Assembly: GCF_004614185.1 (NCBI RefSeq) | Contig: NZ_SPVF01000128.1 | Location: 55,696-119,695, forward strand | Origin: Zemynaea arenosa | GTDB taxonomy: Bacteria; Pseudomonadota; Gammaproteobacteria; Burkholderiales; Burkholderiaceae_D | Length of the DNA stretch: 64,000 nucleotides | Direction of reading: 5' to 3' | Shown here: piece after piece, positions 35,687 through 43,673 of the stretch | How the letters are laid out: each line of letters begins with the position of its first letter | How positions within the stretch are numbered: the stretch's first letter is position 1 | Notes under the pieces: generated by a model | Told to the model about the DNA's origin: nothing | Database searches by the model: none | Seen by the model: the letters and a program-made list of their open reading frames with translations, nothing else | Program-made: the position numbers and the translations under genes

Positions 35687-37924
35687 ATGACCCAGACACT
35701 GCCCGACCAACTCGCCCAGGCTCTCATCAACTGCGACCAGGAGCCGATCCGCTACCCCGGCTCGATCCAGCCGCACGGCTTCCTGCTGGCCCTCGACGGC
35801 GGCACCGTGGTGCAGGCCAGCGAGAACCTGGAGACCCACGTCGGCATGCCGGCCGGCGCGGCGCTCGGCCAGCGCCTGACTGGTGTGCTGGGCGCGGCCG
35901 CCGGGGAGGCGCTGGAGCGCGAACTGGCGGCGCATGCGCCGCGCGAGCGGCCCTCGTATCTCGGCACCGTCAACGCCGCCACCGGCAACCGGTTCGACGT
36001 GCTGGCCCACCAGTACGACGCGCTCACCATCCTGGAATTCGAAGCCATCAACCGCAAGGGCGATGCGGATTTCCGCCACCTGTATCCGCTGGTCGGCGAC
36101 TTCCTCAACAAGCTGAACGACGCGGACACCGCCGAGAGCATGAGCGACCTGGCGGCGCGCGAGATCCGCGCCGTGACCGGCTTTGGCCGGGTGATGGTGT
36201 ACCGCTTCGATGGCGAAGGCCACGGCCATGTGATCGCCGAATCCAACGACGGCACCATGCCGTCCTACCTGGGCCAGCGCTTCCCGGCCAGCGATATCCC
36301 GAAGCAGGCGCGCGAGCTGTATGCCCTCAACCGCATCCGCCTGATCAGCGATGCGAACTACACGCCCGCCAAACTGGTGCCGCCCGTGAACCCGCGGACC
36401 GGGCAGCCCAACGACCTGTCGTTCGCGGCCCTGCGCAGCGTGTCGCCGGTGCACCTGCAGTACATGCGCAACATGCACACGCATGCGTCGATGTCGATCT
36501 CGCTGATGGTCAAGGGCCAGCTGTGGGGCCTGATCTCGTGCCACAACGAAGCGGCCTGCCACATCGCCTTCGACAAGCGCACCGCTTGCGAGCAGCTGGG
36601 CCAGATCCTGGCGCTGCGCATCGAGACGCGCGAAGATGCCGACGAGCTGCAATTCCGGCTGGAGGTGCGGCGCCTGATGGTGGGGATGCTGGCGCACCTG
36701 ACGCAGAGCTCCGACTTCATCGACAACATGAGCAGCGTGTTCCCCGAACTGCTGCGCTTTGCGCGCGCGGGCGGGGTCGCGGTGCTGGTGGACGACCGGG
36801 TGGTCTGCCACGGCGAGACACCCACCGTGCCGCACATCCGCGAGCTGGTGGCGTGGCTGGACGTGCACGATCAAAACGATGTATTCCACACCGACCGCCT
36901 GCCGCAGCTCTATCCGCCCGCAGCGGCCTTCCAGCAGTGTGCCGCGGGCCTGCTGGCGATGCCGATCTCGCGCATCCACAAGCACTACCTGCTGTGGTTC
37001 CGGCCCGAGGTGGTGCACACCATCGACTGGGCCGGGCGCCCGGACGGCAAGGAACTGGGGCCGCAGGGGCAGCTGCATCCGCGCACCTCGTTCGCGACCT
37101 GGCGCGAGACCATCCACGGCACCAGCGCGCCCTGGCATTCGGGCGAGATCGAGATGGCGCTGGAATTCCGTACCGCGCTGCTGGGGATCGCGCTGGAACG
37201 CGCCGAGCAAATGGCGGAGCTGGCCGAGGAGCTGGGGCGCGCCAACAAGGAGCTGGAGGCGTTTTCGTATTCGGTGTCGCACGACCTGCGCGCGCCGCTG
37301 CGGCACATCGTCGGGTTTTCCGACCTGCTGCTGGAGTCGAGCGGCAGCGAGGACGTGGGCAAGCGCCAGCGCTTCCTCACCAACATCAAGGAATCGGCGC
37401 GCCTGTGCGGCAAGCTGGTGGACGACCTGCTGTCGTTCTCGCAGATGGGGCGCGCGTCGCTGCGGCCGATCCGGATCGACATGCGGGAACTGGTCATGAA
37501 CTGTATCGAGCGGATGGCGCCGGACCTCAAGGGCCGCAGCATCGAGTGGAACGTGGGTCCGCTGCCGCTGGTGCAGGCCGATCCGGCCTTCCTGCAGCTG
37601 GCGGTGTACAACCTGCTGTCGAATGCGGCCAAATTCACGGGGCAGCGCGAATCGGCTAGAATCGATATCTCGTCCGAAGACAACGAGCATGAACACGTCT
37701 TCCACATCGCGGACAACGGCGTGGGCTTCAACATGGAATACGTCCACAAGCTGTTCGGCGTGTTCCAGCGCCTGCACCGCATGGAAGACTTCCAGGGCAC
37801 CGGCATCGGGCTGGCCAACGTGCGCCGCATTATCGAGCGGCACGGCGGCACAGTCACGGCGCGCGGCGAACCGGATCAGGGCGCGACTTTTACCTTTACC
37901 ATTCCAAAACAGCTGGCCGTCTAA
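35687..37924 (+). CDS. bphP: bacteriophytochrome histidine kinase
   Basis: 745 aa from ATG 35687; the TTG at 35672 is rejected. PAS-GAF-PHY photosensor plus kinase. The biliverdin-binding cysteine is C16 near the N-terminus, before YPGSIQPHG. The GAF domain has the PASDIPKQARELY motif with the conserved Asp, and RNMHTHASMSIS with chromophore-pocket histidines. The PHY domain carries a WFRPE tongue-like segment. HisKA has SYSVSHDLRAPLRH; ATPase N-box VYNLLSNAAKF and G2 FQGTGIGLANV. It senses red/far-red light and phosphorylates a response regulator, presumably the next gene. Confidence 0.96.
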   Translation: MTQTLPDQLAQALINCDQEPIRYPGSIQPHGFLLALDGGTVVQASENLETHVGMPAGAALGQRLTGVLGAAAGEALERELAAHAPRERPSYLGTVNAATGNRFDVLAHQYDALTILEFEAINRKGDADFRHLYPLVGDFLNKLNDADTAESMSDLAAREIRAVTGFGRVMVYRFDGEGHGHVIAESNDGTMPSYLGQRFPASDIPKQARELYALNRIRLISDANYTPAKLVPPVNPRTGQPNDLSFAALRSVSPVHLQYMRNMHTHASMSISLMVKGQLWGLISCHNEAACHIAFDKRTACEQLGQILALRIETREDADELQFRLEVRRLMVGMLAHLTQSSDFIDNMSSVFPELLRFARAGGVAVLVDDRVVCHGETPTVPHIRELVAWLDVHDQNDVFHTDRLPQLYPPAAAFQQCAAGLLAMPISRIHKHYLLWFRPEVVHTIDWAGRPDGKELGPQGQLHPRTSFATWRETIHGTSAPWHSGEIEMALEFRTALLGIALERAEQMAELAEELGRANKELEAFSYSVSHDLRAPLRHIVGFSDLLLESSGSEDVGKRQRFLTNIKESARLCGKLVDDLLSFSQMGRASLRPIRIDMRELVMNCIERMAPDLKGRSIEWNVGPLPLVQADPAFLQLAVYNLLSNAAKFTGQRESARIDISSEDNEHEHVFHIADNGVGFNMEYVHKLFGVFQRLHRMEDFQGTGIGLANVRRIIERHGGTVTARGEPDQGATFTFTIPKQLAV

Positions 37925-37957
37925 CCAACACCGCACGGCCGCACGGGAACACAGAAC

Positions 37958-38416
37958 ATGCTCAAGCCTATCCTGCTCGTCGAAGACAATCCGCACGACC
38001 TGGAACTGACTCTCATCGCGCTCGAAAAGAGCCAGCTCGCCAACGAGGTGATCGTGGCGCGCGACGGCGCCGAGGCGCTCGACTACCTGCACGCACGCGG
38101 CAAGTACGCCAACCGCACGGCGGGCAATCCGGCGGTGGTGCTGCTGGACCTGAAGCTGCCGAAGGTGGATGGCATCGAGGTGCTGCGCGAGATCCGCACC
38201 ACGGGCATGCTGCGCAGTTTGCCCGTCGTGATGCTGACGTCCTCCAGGGAAGAACAGGACCTGCTGCGCAGCTATGAGCTGGGCGTGAATGCCTACGTGG
38301 TGAAGCCGGTCGACTTCAAGGAATTCGTGCGCGCGATCGCGGACCTGGGCGTGTTCTGGGCCGTCCTGAACGAGCCGCCGCCCGGCTCGATGCGCTACAT
38401 CCGCCCGCAGAACTGA
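37958..38416 (+). CDS. single-domain response regulator (Rcp1/BphR type)
   Basis: 152 aa. Receiver only: acidic VEDNPHD, acceptor Asp in VVLLDLKLPKVDG, Thr/Ser in VMLTSSREEQD, Lys in YVVKPVDF. The long GKYANRTAGNP loop is typical of phytochrome-partner regulators such as Rcp1. There is no output domain, so it passes phosphate onward or acts by protein contact. It lies 33 bp after bphP, in the same operon by position. Confidence 0.95.
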   Translation: MLKPILLVEDNPHDLELTLIALEKSQLANEVIVARDGAEALDYLHARGKYANRTAGNPAVVLLDLKLPKVDGIEVLREIRTTGMLRSLPVVMLTSSREEQDLLRSYELGVNAYVVKPVDFKEFVRAIADLGVFWAVLNEPPPGSMRYIRPQN

Positions 38417-38431
38417 GCGGCGCCGCGCGGC

Positions 38432-40042
38432 TCAGGAAACGGCCTGCTTGCGGCGGCGGAGCAGGTGGCGGATGCGGGCCGACAGGACGTCGGCGTGGTA
38501 GGGCTTCTGCAGCAGGCTGATGGACGGATCGAGCTTGCCTTCGTGCGCGATCACACCTTCCGCGTAGCCGGATGTGTACAGCATCTGCGTGGCCGGCAGT
38601 TTCTGCTTGACCAGCTCTCCCAGCTCGTAGGCCGTGACCTTGCCTGGCATGATCACGTCCGAGAACACCAGGTCCAGTTCCACGCCTGAATTCACGATGT
38701 CGCAGGCGCTGCCTGCATCAGCGGCTTCCAGTACGCGGTAGCCGAGCGCGGACAGCAGCGCCACGGTGGTGCTGCGCACATCGGCTTCGTCTTCCACCAC
38801 GAGGATGGTCTCGGGGCCGCCCTGCAGCGAGGCGGCAGTTGGTTCTTCCGGTTTGTTGGGCGTCTCGGCGCTGCGGGCCAGGAAGATGCGCACCGAGGTG
38901 CCCTGCCCCGGTGTACTTTTCAGCTGGATCTCGCCGCCCGACTGCTTCACGAAGCCATAGGCCATCGACAGTCCCAGGCCCGTGCCCTGGCCGGTCGGCT
39001 TGGTGGTGAAGAAGGGTTCGAAGGCGCGTTCCAGCACGTCCGGCGGCATGCCGACGCCGGTGTCGCGCACCTCGATCAGCACATGGTCGCCCTCTGCCAC
39101 CTCGGCCAGCACGCGCGAGCCGGCGGGCACGTTCTGCGCGCTGATGGTGAGCGTGCCGCCGAGCGGCATCGCGTCGCGCGCGTTGATGGAAAGGTTGAGG
39201 ATGACGTTGTGCAGCTGCCCCGGATCGACCGCGGTGCTCCACAGCTTCTCTTCGATCTCGGTGACGATGGTGACGCGCATGCCGAGCACGCGGCGCATCA
39301 TCTCTTCCATCTCGACGATCACATTGCCGGGATTGATCACCACCGACTGCAAGGGCTGGCGGCGGGCGAAGGCCAGCAGGTGGGCCGCGAGGCGCGCACC
39401 GCGCTCCACGCCCGCCAGCGCGGTGTCGATGCGCGCGCGGGCCGCGTCGTTCACCCCGCCAATCAGCTTCACCAGCTGCAGGTTGCCGCCGATGATCTGC
39501 AGGACGTTGTTGAAGTCGTGCGCCACGCCGCCGGTCAACTGGCCGATGGCCTCCATCTTCTGGGCCTGGTGCAGGGCGGCCTGGCTCTGGGCCAGCTCCA
39601 CCTGGCTGCGGCGCAGGGCATTGAAGGCTTCGTCGCGCTGCATGCGGGCGCGGTAGGCGCCGCTGTGGTAGCGGATGCGGGCGGTGAGTTCACGCGCGTC
39701 GGGCCACTTGACCAGGTAGTCGTTGGCACCGAGGGAAAAGGCCTTGGCCTTGATTTCGGGGTCTTCTTCGGAGGACAGCAGGATGACGGGGAGGTGCTCC
39801 GTGGCCGGATTCTGGCGCAGCATGCGAATCACGTCGAAGCCGTCGACCGAGGGCATGCGTAGATCCACGATGACCACCGTGGCCTCGGACTCCTGGGCGA
39901 TCTGAGGCGCCTCCCTGGCTTGCGCGAGATAGCGCATCTGGATGTCGTCGCAGTCGCGCACGCAGTGGCGCAAGAATTCATCTGCGAGCGTTTCGTCGTC
40001 GATCAGCAGAACGGAAGAGGTAAACGGATCGGCGATGCTCAT
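38432..40042 (-). CDS. hybrid histidine kinase REC-HisKA-HATPase-REC
   Basis: 536 aa from ATG 40042 (a TTG at 40120 is the longer choice). N-terminal receiver: LLIDDE, VIVDLRMPSVDG, LLSSEE, YLVKWPD. A coiled coil leads into HisKA with GGVAHDFNNVLQII and an ATPase domain (LNLSINARDAM, GQGTGLGLSMAYG). The C-terminal receiver has VVEDEAD, FSDVIMPG, LYTSGYAEG and LLQKPYH. The HDFNN-type kinase with a soluble receiver resembles kinases paired with phytochrome cascades. It is convergent with the response regulator (15 bp), so it may be an extra input or sink of the light relay; this is inference. Confidence 0.93.
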   Translation of the reverse strand: MSIADPFTSSVLLIDDETLADEFLRHCVRDCDDIQMRYLAQAREAPQIAQESEATVVIVDLRMPSVDGFDVIRMLRQNPATEHLPVILLSSEEDPEIKAKAFSLGANDYLVKWPDARELTARIRYHSGAYRARMQRDEAFNALRRSQVELAQSQAALHQAQKMEAIGQLTGGVAHDFNNVLQIIGGNLQLVKLIGGVNDAARARIDTALAGVERGARLAAHLLAFARRQPLQSVVINPGNVIVEMEEMMRRVLGMRVTIVTEIEEKLWSTAVDPGQLHNVILNLSINARDAMPLGGTLTISAQNVPAGSRVLAEVAEGDHVLIEVRDTGVGMPPDVLERAFEPFFTTKPTGQGTGLGLSMAYGFVKQSGGEIQLKSTPGQGTSVRIFLARSAETPNKPEEPTAASLQGGPETILVVEDEADVRSTTVALLSALGYRVLEAADAGSACDIVNSGVELDLVFSDVIMPGKVTAYELGELVKQKLPATQMLYTSGYAEGVIAHEGKLDPSISLLQKPYHADVLSARIRHLLRRRKQAVS

Positions 40043-40148
40043 CGGTGATAGTTGGTTCGGACTCTGGCTATCGTGAAATTTTACACGTGAAAAATAATTT
40101 GATGGGGAGAAAGCAGGCAATCGTGCGCGGGGTTCCGGCCGCAGCCGG

Positions 40149-40778
40149 TCAGACCCGGTGCAGGGGGACGATGCGGTACGCGCAGCGGCGCGCGCCAGCC
40201 AGGATGTGGTCGGTACGTTCGACGGCGCAGTCCGGGCCGAGCACGCGCTGGAACACTTGCAGTTCGGAGCGGCAGAAGTTGCGGCAGTGGTCGGCGGCGG
40301 CGCAGATGGGGCAGTGGTTTTCGACCAGCAGGACGGTGCCGTCGGGCTGGGGCTGGGACTCGGCCATGTAGCCTTCGGCGGCGCGGATGGCGGCCAAGGC
40401 GGCGGCGCGCCCTTCCACGGTGGTCTGATCGGCGAGCTGGTGAGCGTAGTTGGCTTCGGTGGCGTGTTCGCGGGCGCTGATCAGGCGCTCCAGGCCGGCC
40501 TCGCCGAACAGGGCACGGACCTCGTCGATCAGGTGCAGGGTGAGGTCGGCGTGGCGGTCGGGGAAGCGGGCGTGACCGGCGGCGGTCAGGCTCCAGGTGC
40601 GGGCGGGGCGCCCCACTTTGTCGGCGATGTCTTGGAAGGCGATCAAGCCTTTCTCGGCGCCGGACTCGAGCTGGCGGCGAGCGCCCATGGGGGTCAGGTC
40701 GAGGTGGTTGGCGAGCTGCTGGGCGGTCTGGGGGCCGCGGGTTTTCAGAAGGTAGAGGACGCGGTCGAAGGTGCTCAT
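40149..40778 (-). CDS. SufR-like Fe-S winged-helix transcriptional regulator
   Basis: 209 aa from ATG 40778. An N-terminal winged helix (about 3-70: TAQQLANHLDLTPMGARRQLESGAEKG with the wing at RPARTWSLT) and a C-terminal cysteine cluster: C156-x12-C169-x14-C184-x14-C199, with extra C159 and C165. SufR proteins of cyanobacteria and actinobacteria bind a [4Fe-4S] cluster with a Cx12Cx13Cx14C pattern, so this is a close match. No suf genes lie nearby; instead the ATG overlaps the upstream MFS gene by 4 bp. An iron, oxidant or NO-responsive repressor of that exporter is the inferred role. Confidence 0.88.
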   Translation of the reverse strand: MSTFDRVLYLLKTRGPQTAQQLANHLDLTPMGARRQLESGAEKGLIAFQDIADKVGRPARTWSLTAAGHARFPDRHADLTLHLIDEVRALFGEAGLERLISAREHATEANYAHQLADQTTVEGRAAALAAIRAAEGYMAESQPQPDGTVLLVENHCPICAAADHCRNFCRSELQVFQRVLGPDCAVERTDHILAGARRCAYRIVPLHRV

Positions 40779-42127
40779 GGGCGGCTCGCTGGGGCGGGAT
40801 GGGTGGATGGGGTTTCCGGCGCTGGCTCGCCGGCGGGGCTGCGCGGCACCGCGGCGGCGTCGCGCCGATCGGCGGGGCCCGATGGATCGGCCGGTGCCGG
40901 GCTGGCGGACGACGTCATGATTTCGGACCGGCGCCAGGCGCGCAAGTGCACGGCAGCGCCGGCGGTCAGGGTGGCGCCGAGGGCGAGGATGAGACGGGTG
41001 TCGATCAGCGTCAGCAGGGAGCCGGCGGCGGCGGTGAGGATGCTGGCCAGGCAGAAGGTGGTCGAGATCAGGCCCATCACGGCGCCCTGCCCGTGCGCGC
41101 GGCCGAAGCGCTCGGCGCTCCACGAGGGGATCACGGCGCTCCAGACGGCGTTCGGCAGGCCGTACAGGATGATGGCGAGCAGGCCGGTCACCGGGCCGCC
41201 GAGGGCGACGCCCAGCACGCAGGCCGCGACGCCAAGCGCGCTCCAGCAGGCACGGCGCAACGGGTCGCCGCCCGCGAAGCGGCCGGCCAGCACCGAGCAG
41301 CCCGTCATGAGCGCGCACATGGCAGCGGTGGTCAGGGCGATGCCGCGGGCGTCGAAGTGGGCGACCTCGACCAGCCAGAGCGGATAGAACTCATAGAACG
41401 CGGTGACGCCGCTCGCGTAGGCCAGTTCGACCAGGAATAGCGTGCGCAGGTCCGCATGGCGCAGCAGGTTCAGCGCATGCTGGCGCCGCGCGACTTGCCA
41501 CCAGGAGGGCGCTGCCTCACGCCGGGCAGCAGCGGTGGCGGGCGGAGTGCGCGGAAGGGCGCGCGCGACCAGGATCGCGGTGAACGCCAGGGCGGCGACG
41601 GCAATCCAGAACGGGGTGGTCACGCCCCAGTGGACGGTGGCGCCACCCAGCAGCGGGCCGGCCAGCCAGCCAAGGAAGAAGGCACCGTTCAGCAGGGACA
41701 TGGCGCGGAAGCGCTCGTCCCCCGCGAGCTGGTCGGCCAGCAAGGCCCGCGCGACCGAGCCATTGCCCTCCATGAGCCCGGTGAACAGGCGCGCCGCCAG
41801 GAACAGGGGATACGACTGCAGCGCCAGCCCCACCGCACTCAGCGCATGCCCGGCCGCCCCGCCGAACGCCGTGGCCAGCAGCACCGGCCGGTGCCCGTAC
41901 CGGTCCGCGAGCGGCCCCAGCACCGCCGATCCGATCAGCAAGCCGATCGGGTTGATGGTGACGGCGATTCCGAACAGAAGCTTGGGCGGTAGCCCGAGAA
42001 AATGGTTGAAGTCGTTCAGCGCACTGCCCGCGAACAGCGGCGGCAGGATGGGATAGGGCAGCGCCGCCCCCACCGTGGACAACAGGGCCAGCAGACAGGC
42101 AGCGATGGTGAGGGCGCGGGGTTTCAT
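40775..42127 (-). CDS. MFS exporter
   Basis: 450 aa with about 12 hydrophobic helices, from ATG 42127 (GTG 42148 possible). MFS loop motif LADRYGHRPVLLA between helices 2 and 3, and a GWLAGPLLGG antiporter-like turn in helix 5. The C-terminal ~40 residues are Ala/Pro/Ser-rich and cytoplasmic. Substrate unknown. It is translationally coupled (ATGA) to the SufR-like regulator. Confidence 0.9.
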   Translation of the reverse strand: MKPRALTIAACLLALLSTVGAALPYPILPPLFAGSALNDFNHFLGLPPKLLFGIAVTINPIGLLIGSAVLGPLADRYGHRPVLLATAFGGAAGHALSAVGLALQSYPLFLAARLFTGLMEGNGSVARALLADQLAGDERFRAMSLLNGAFFLGWLAGPLLGGATVHWGVTTPFWIAVAALAFTAILVARALPRTPPATAAARREAAPSWWQVARRQHALNLLRHADLRTLFLVELAYASGVTAFYEFYPLWLVEVAHFDARGIALTTAAMCALMTGCSVLAGRFAGGDPLRRACWSALGVAACVLGVALGGPVTGLLAIILYGLPNAVWSAVIPSWSAERFGRAHGQGAVMGLISTTFCLASILTAAAGSLLTLIDTRLILALGATLTAGAAVHLRAWRRSEIMTSSASPAPADPSGPADRRDAAAVPRSPAGEPAPETPSTHPAPASRP

Positions 42128-42159
42128 GAACGCCAATGTAGCGCTCACCCGGCAATAAG

Positions 42160-42175
42160 TAAACTAAAAGGTTTA
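42160..42175. promoter_or_regulatory. candidate operator TAAAC-N6-GTTTA
   Basis: A perfect inverted repeat with a 6-bp spacer, 33 bp before the MFS start, in an AT-rich patch that also looks like its promoter. Cyanobacterial SufR sites have the form CAAC-N6-GTTG; arm position and spacing agree. Binding by the neighbouring regulator is inference. Confidence 0.5.
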
Positions 42176-42195
42176 TTAATTCGGCGGAACCCGGG

Positions 42196-42756
42196 TCAGA
42201 AGTAGGGCAACGGGCAGGTATCGACCGGCTTGCCCGCACCATCCAGCCGCTCCGCACAGATGTCGTAGGCGATGCCGAAATCAAAGTCGATCCGGGCCGG
42301 CTTGCCGTATGCGAGGTCGACGCTGCGCTCGACATGCCGCTGCGCGGCCAGCGCGGGCACGTCCGCGGGAATGTTGACGGCCGCCTGCTGCGGCCCCGTG
42401 CGCTGCGCATGGTTGCGCGCCACATCCACATCGAGCACCAGATCCACGCGCACGCCCTGCTCCGTCGCCTGGGCTGAGCGAATCGTCCGGCCCGCCTTGA
42501 GCACGCCCCAGCTGCACACCGTCCCCTGGCATTGCTTGACCTGCGCCAGCGGAAATTCCTCGCCATGCCCGCGCAGCCGATGCAGCGGCCAGGCCGAGCG
42601 CAAGCCGTCGCGCTTGCCGCTGAGGGCGTTATCCCAGGACAGCACATTGACGACCTGCACCGACGGCTCCCCCGGCGCCGGCGCGCGCGAGGCAGCACAG
42701 CCGCTCAGGGCCGAGACGAGACCAACCAGGGGAAACAGCAGGAGGAAGCGGTACAT
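42196..42756 (-). CDS. hypothetical lipoprotein
   Basis: 186 aa from ATG 42756. Signal peptide with lipobox ALSGC (Cys ~19), then a soluble domain with no recognised fold. Conserved-looking features are paired cysteines (QCQGTVCSWG) and DICAERLDG...DTCPLPYF at the C-terminus, which could form disulfides in the periplasm. Monocistronic by position. Confidence 0.75.
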   Translation of the reverse strand: MYRFLLLFPLVGLVSALSGCAASRAPAPGEPSVQVVNVLSWDNALSGKRDGLRSAWPLHRLRGHGEEFPLAQVKQCQGTVCSWGVLKAGRTIRSAQATEQGVRVDLVLDVDVARNHAQRTGPQQAAVNIPADVPALAAQRHVERSVDLAYGKPARIDFDFGIAYDICAERLDGAGKPVDTCPLPYF

Positions 42757-42886
42757 GCACAACAGCGTACCACTGGAGAGAGACTCCACAGCGCACTCGA
42801 CAGCATGAGGCTGCCGGTCGCCCGGGAGGGTGCAGCGGCAGCGGGCCGCAACCCGCCGCCTGCCACTGGGGAAAGCTACCTGAGGC

Positions 42887-43228
42887 TCAGTCGAGCTTCC
42901 AGGCGTAGTCGACCTTGGTCCAGGTCTGGGCCGGCGCGCCGTCCTTGGTGCCCGGCTTGAACTTGCAGGCCGCGATGGCCTTCAGGGCCGCCTTGTCCAG
43001 GTTCTTGAAACCGCTGGTCTTTTCCAGCTTGGATTCGGCCACCGAACCGTCGGCGTTGACCAGGAAGGACATCGTCACGGTGCCCTGTTCCTCGTTCATC
43101 AGCGACGCCTTCGGGTACTCGGCCTTGCAGGACTTCGCATCGAAGCTGGCTGGTACTTCACCTGCTGCCGCAACACCGGCAACACCAGCCAACAGGACTG
43201 CGACCATGGTCTTCGAGAGCGTTTTCAT
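42887..43228 (-). CDS. periplasmic TonB C-terminal-domain protein (copy 1)
   Basis: 113 aa. Signal peptide (~22 residues, ending AAA-GE) followed by a single TonB-C-like domain: YPKASLMNEEQGTVTMSFLV, DGSVAESKLEKTSG and AALKAIAACKFKPG. It lacks the membrane anchor and Pro-rich spacer of TonB, so it cannot energise transport itself. Two cysteines could form a disulfide. It lies 51 bp downstream of a near-identical paralogue. Confidence 0.9.
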   Translation of the reverse strand: MKTLSKTMVAVLLAGVAGVAAAGEVPASFDAKSCKAEYPKASLMNEEQGTVTMSFLVNADGSVAESKLEKTSGFKNLDKAALKAIAACKFKPGTKDGAPAQTWTKVDYAWKLD

Positions 43229-43279
43229 ACCAGTTTCCCCCAGTGAGAAGTGTGTTTTTAGGTGGACAGACCCGCCGGA

Positions 43280-43609
43280 TTACAGCTTCCAGACGTAGTC
43301 GATCTTGGCCCAGGTCTGGGCCGGTGCGCCGTCCTTGGTGCCCGGCTTGAACTTGCAGGCCGACAGGGCCTTGATGGTGGCCTTGTCCAGGGTCTTGGAA
43401 CCGGACGATTTTTCGACCTTGGAATCGGCCACCGAACCATCGGGGCCGACCAGGAACGAGGCGGACACGGTGCCCTGCTCTTCATTCATCAGGGCGGTTT
43501 TCGGGTACTCGGCCTTGCACTTGGAGACGTCGAGGGAGGCCGGGATTTCCGCTGCGAAAGAGGTGGCGGAGACGATCGAAAGGGCTGCGATAAGGCTCAG
43601 TTTCTTCAT
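43280..43609 (-). CDS. periplasmic TonB C-terminal-domain protein (copy 2)
   Basis: 109 aa from ATG 43609. It has the same architecture as the following gene and is highly similar in the mature part (CKAEYPK.ALMNEEQGTV, CKFKPGTKDGAPAQTW), so the two arose by tandem duplication. The signal peptides differ. The shared KPGTKDGAPAQTW block is nearly invariant and so probably functional. Confidence 0.9.
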   Translation of the reverse strand: MKKLSLIAALSIVSATSFAAEIPASLDVSKCKAEYPKTALMNEEQGTVSASFLVGPDGSVADSKVEKSSGSKTLDKATIKALSACKFKPGTKDGAPAQTWAKIDYVWKL

Positions 43610-43673
43610 TTTGTGGTCACTGCGATTAGAGATTAAAAGGATCGAATAAACGGCTGATTTCAAACTGCTGGGA

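Noticed and set aside
35507..38092. An 861-codon open frame opposite bphO-bphP
   Set aside because: Shadow of the phytochrome genes, which show all expected motifs on the plus strand.
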